Assembly (NCBI GenBank): GCA_965238265.1
Contig: OZ250185.1
Coordinates: 2,728,001 to 2,792,000, forward strand
DNA length: 64,000 nt
Direction: 5' to 3'
Origin: JAJDUF01 sp965238265
Lineage (GTDB): Bacteria > Chloroflexota > UBA11872 > UBA12225 > JAJDUF01
Both the position numbers and the translations under genes were made by a program. Within the stretch, counting starts at the first letter, position 1, and each line of letters starts with the position of its first letter. Positions 63,536 to 64,000 of this stretch are shown here, in pieces. Below the pieces are notes generated by a model that had not been told where the DNA came from, searched no databases, and saw nothing but the letters and a program-made list of their open reading frames with translations.

Positions 63536-64000
63536 TTAGCCTGGCGTGATGACCGCTAGGAGATGGGCAACCAAGGCCGCGGGCCGGATAGCCATGGAGG
63601 CTGCGCCGTTCGGCGTGGCCTGTGGATCGAAGTGGAGTTGGGTGTGATCGTCGCCGGCGCGTGTGAGGGCGAAGCGCCCGCGCTGTAGGGTGATGAACTC
63701 GTCGGTATAGCCGAGAGTCAGCGTGGCCGGGTCGTACATTGAGGTAGCCTGGCGCCGAAGCTCCTGCAGATACAAGCCGAGCATGGCCGCCACCGCCATA
63801 CACGCCGGGTCGCCGGTGGCGTGCAGCGTAGCGCGCTCCGTCTCACCGAGGCGGGCCTGCCGCGTGACTTCATACGTACCGATCCATAGTGGGCAGCCGC
63901 TCTCGATGACGACCTGTGTCGCCGCCGCATCGCTGTTGAAGTTGTACTCACCCAGCGCCGCGTGCTCACCGAGGCGTCCCCCCATGAGGATCAGCGCCCG
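63536..64000 (-). CDS. Inosine-uridine nucleoside hydrolase, C-terminal fragment (5' end outside window)
   Basis: The visible 154 residues contain ALILMGGRLGEHAALGEYNFNSDAAATQVV, matching the nucleoside hydrolase segment with GEYNF and the Asp that binds calcium (seen in pieces: GEYNFNSDAAAT). CPLWIGTYEVTRQARL and ALTRAGDDHTQLHFDP follow. This enzyme cleaves ribonucleosides to base and ribose. The start lies to the right of the window. The identity rests on motif resemblance. Confidence 0.75.
   Translation of the reverse strand, partial: RALILMGGRLGEHAALGEYNFNSDAAATQVVIESGCPLWIGTYEVTRQARLGETERATLHATGDPACMAVAAMLGLYLQELRRQATSMYDPATLTLGYTDEFITLQRGRFALTRAGDDHTQLHFDPQATPNGAASMAIRPAALVAHLLAVITPG

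Overview
The window reads as chromosome of a high-GC (roughly two-thirds G+C) bacterium, most likely Chloroflexota (Thermomicrobia-like or a relative). The grounds are family-level: a vitamin-B12-dependent NrdJ ribonucleotide reductase, an actinobacterial/chloroflexal type inositol-3-phosphate synthase, a HisG/HisZ pair beside a true HisS, two Uma2 proteins, a beta' subunit with a long coiled-coil insertion, and many GC-rich palindromic intergenic repeats. The phylum is inferred, not proven.

Layout. 0-6.5 kb: end of a radical-SAM-like gene, nitroreductase, moeA, a small antisense-looking ORF, a DnaJ-Ig fusion, a VOC protein and ino1 with a zinc-ribbon extension. 6.5-7.85 kb: a gene-free stretch of nested hairpin repeats. 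7.85-17 kb: purN-purM, a Roadblock protein, enolase carrying an in-frame palindrome, a methyltransferase, a nucleotidyltransferase pair, superoxide dismutase, an aminotransferase and glcE. 17-24.4 kb: small zinc-ribbon gene, nrdJ, a methyltransferase-nuclease fusion, an SDR and a membrane glycosyltransferase. 24.5-26.9 kb: an isolated csm5-csm4 pair (type III-A CRISPR effector subunits) with no cas10, csm2, csm3, csm6, cas6 or array in view. 27-33.3 kb: VOC and SDR enzymes, an MBL hydrolase, a lower-GC P-loop kinase/Nudix couple, a second Nudix protein and a Gfo/Idh oxidoreductase. 33.4-38.35 kb: a type III-like restriction-modification locus and selD, all broken by frameshifts; selD starts with an in-frame UGA at the catalytic position followed by a bSECIS-like hairpin. 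38.6-49.2 kb: xseA-xseB, Uma2, rpoB-rpoC. 49.4-54 kb: tRNA-His(GTG), hisS, and hisZ-hisG on the opposite strand. 54-64 kb: plsC-cmk, a pseudouridine synthase, galU, a GHMP kinase, a DUF624-like membrane protein, an orphan sugar-type ABC ATPase, a second Uma2, a lone receiver domain, a Flp-like pilin and a truncated nucleoside hydrolase.

Functionally the window is mostly housekeeping (purine, histidine, inositol, molybdopterin and nucleotide-sugar metabolism, transcription, translation), interleaved with DNA-defence pieces that are incomplete or damaged. At least six palindromic repeat families sit between genes and in several cases inside or across the ends of open reading frames, where they add in-frame residues or supply stop codons. 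Single-base frame breaks are concentrated at 33.7-37.75 kb, with probable isolated ones near 29.62 and 52.45 kb, so assembly indels must be excluded before any gene there is called dead.
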